DNA from: JBFWMG01 sp050251715
GTDB lineage: Bacteria > Desulfobacterota > Desulfovibrionia > Desulfovibrionales > Desulfovibrionaceae
DNA length: 14,700 nucleotides
Assembly (NCBI GenBank): GCA_050251715.1
Contig: JBFWMG010000058.1
Coordinates: 1 to 14,700, forward strand
Reading direction: 5' to 3'
The position numbers and the translations under genes are program-made. Below, piece by piece: positions 14,639-14,700 of this stretch. Position 1 is the stretch's first letter, and every line of letters begins with the position of its first letter. The notes under the pieces were generated by a model, which searched no databases, was not told where the DNA came from, and was given only the letters and a program-made list of their open reading frames with translations.

Positions 14639-14700
14639 AAAGGTGGCGGGGGATGCCTCTTGCGGCGACTTCTGGCGCTTCGCCAGCGGAGCAAAAGAGG
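14639..14700. repeat. Extragenic hairpin element, copy 2, cut by the window end
   Basis: Bases 14639-14700 are identical to 14337-14398, shifted by 302 bases. The right arm would lie beyond the window. The bases just before both copies (cccatcg...aaagg) are also similar, so the shared unit may be larger than the hairpin. Confidence 0.8.

Larger units (their letters stand above)
13633..14700. other. Gene-free repeat-rich intergenic region
   Basis: Over 1 kb after tilS shows no open frame with a ribosome site, conserved motif or normal codon use. It is occupied by the repeats listed separately. Between 14413 and 14638 I see only a decayed relative of the 13664-13735 element (about 14458-14520) and otherwise nothing recognisable. 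Confidence 0.7.

Noticed and set aside
13709..14694. Several overlapping minus-strand open frames of 60-170 codons after tilS
   Set aside because: They are translations of the repeats, in competing frames, with unlikely residue composition and no ribosome sites. The possible coding ancestry of one frame is noted as a finding, not as a gene.

Overview
The window looks like chromosomal DNA from a sulfate-reducing bacterium of the Desulfovibrionaceae. The evidence is high GC, GC-skewed third codon positions, a precorrin-2 dehydrogenase / CcsA-like / hemA / tilS gene order of the kind I recall from Desulfovibrio, an A-type iron-sulfur protein with a Cys/Gly/Ser tail, and intergenic space packed with palindromic repeats. 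The genus assignment is inference; no rRNA or other marker lies in the window.

Region 1 (1-382) has no convincing protein gene. It holds a perfect 25-bp inverted repeat at the very start, a long pyrimidine tract, two 39-bp tandem repeats, and hairpins ending in a clear plus-strand intrinsic terminator. A short untranslated RNA is possible. Region 2 (383-1901) is a divergent pair: an HxlR-family regulator (minus) and the NAD(P)H:quinone oxidoreductase qorB (plus), the same arrangement as ytfH/ytfG in E. coli, with repeated TACTTACC boxes between them. Region 3 (1902-2422) is a single IscA/HesB-like gene with a 27-bp palindrome over its promoter, bracketed by two terminators with the same GC core.

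Region 4 (2478-8890, minus strand) is a tightly packed five-gene unit. In transcription order it encodes a GT9 heptosyltransferase-like enzyme, a CgeB-like glycosyltransferase, a PaaK/CapK-like adenylate-forming enzyme, a MASE1-PAS(LOV-like)-GGDEF diguanylate cyclase and an unknown acidic protein. It reads as surface glycan synthesis linked to c-di-GMP signalling, and it is the best candidate here for an undescribed functional unit.

Region 5 (9033-13632, plus strand) is a tetrapyrrole and tRNA-modification operon: precorrin-2 dehydrogenase, a CcsA/HemX membrane protein, hemA, a small Cys-containing protein and tilS. The 142-bp divergent region between regions 4 and 5 carries promoter-like elements and an inverted repeat whose half-sites are about three helical turns apart. 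The tilS gene has an unusual Pro/Ala-rich insertion containing DNA hairpins and a strikingly AT-rich stretch near its 3' end.

Region 6 (13633-14700) contains no gene I can support. It is a patchwork of extragenic repeats: a 17-bp-arm hairpin, a tandem duplication with a 270-bp unit, decayed short palindromic repeats, and a 73-bp hairpin element whose second copy runs off the window end.
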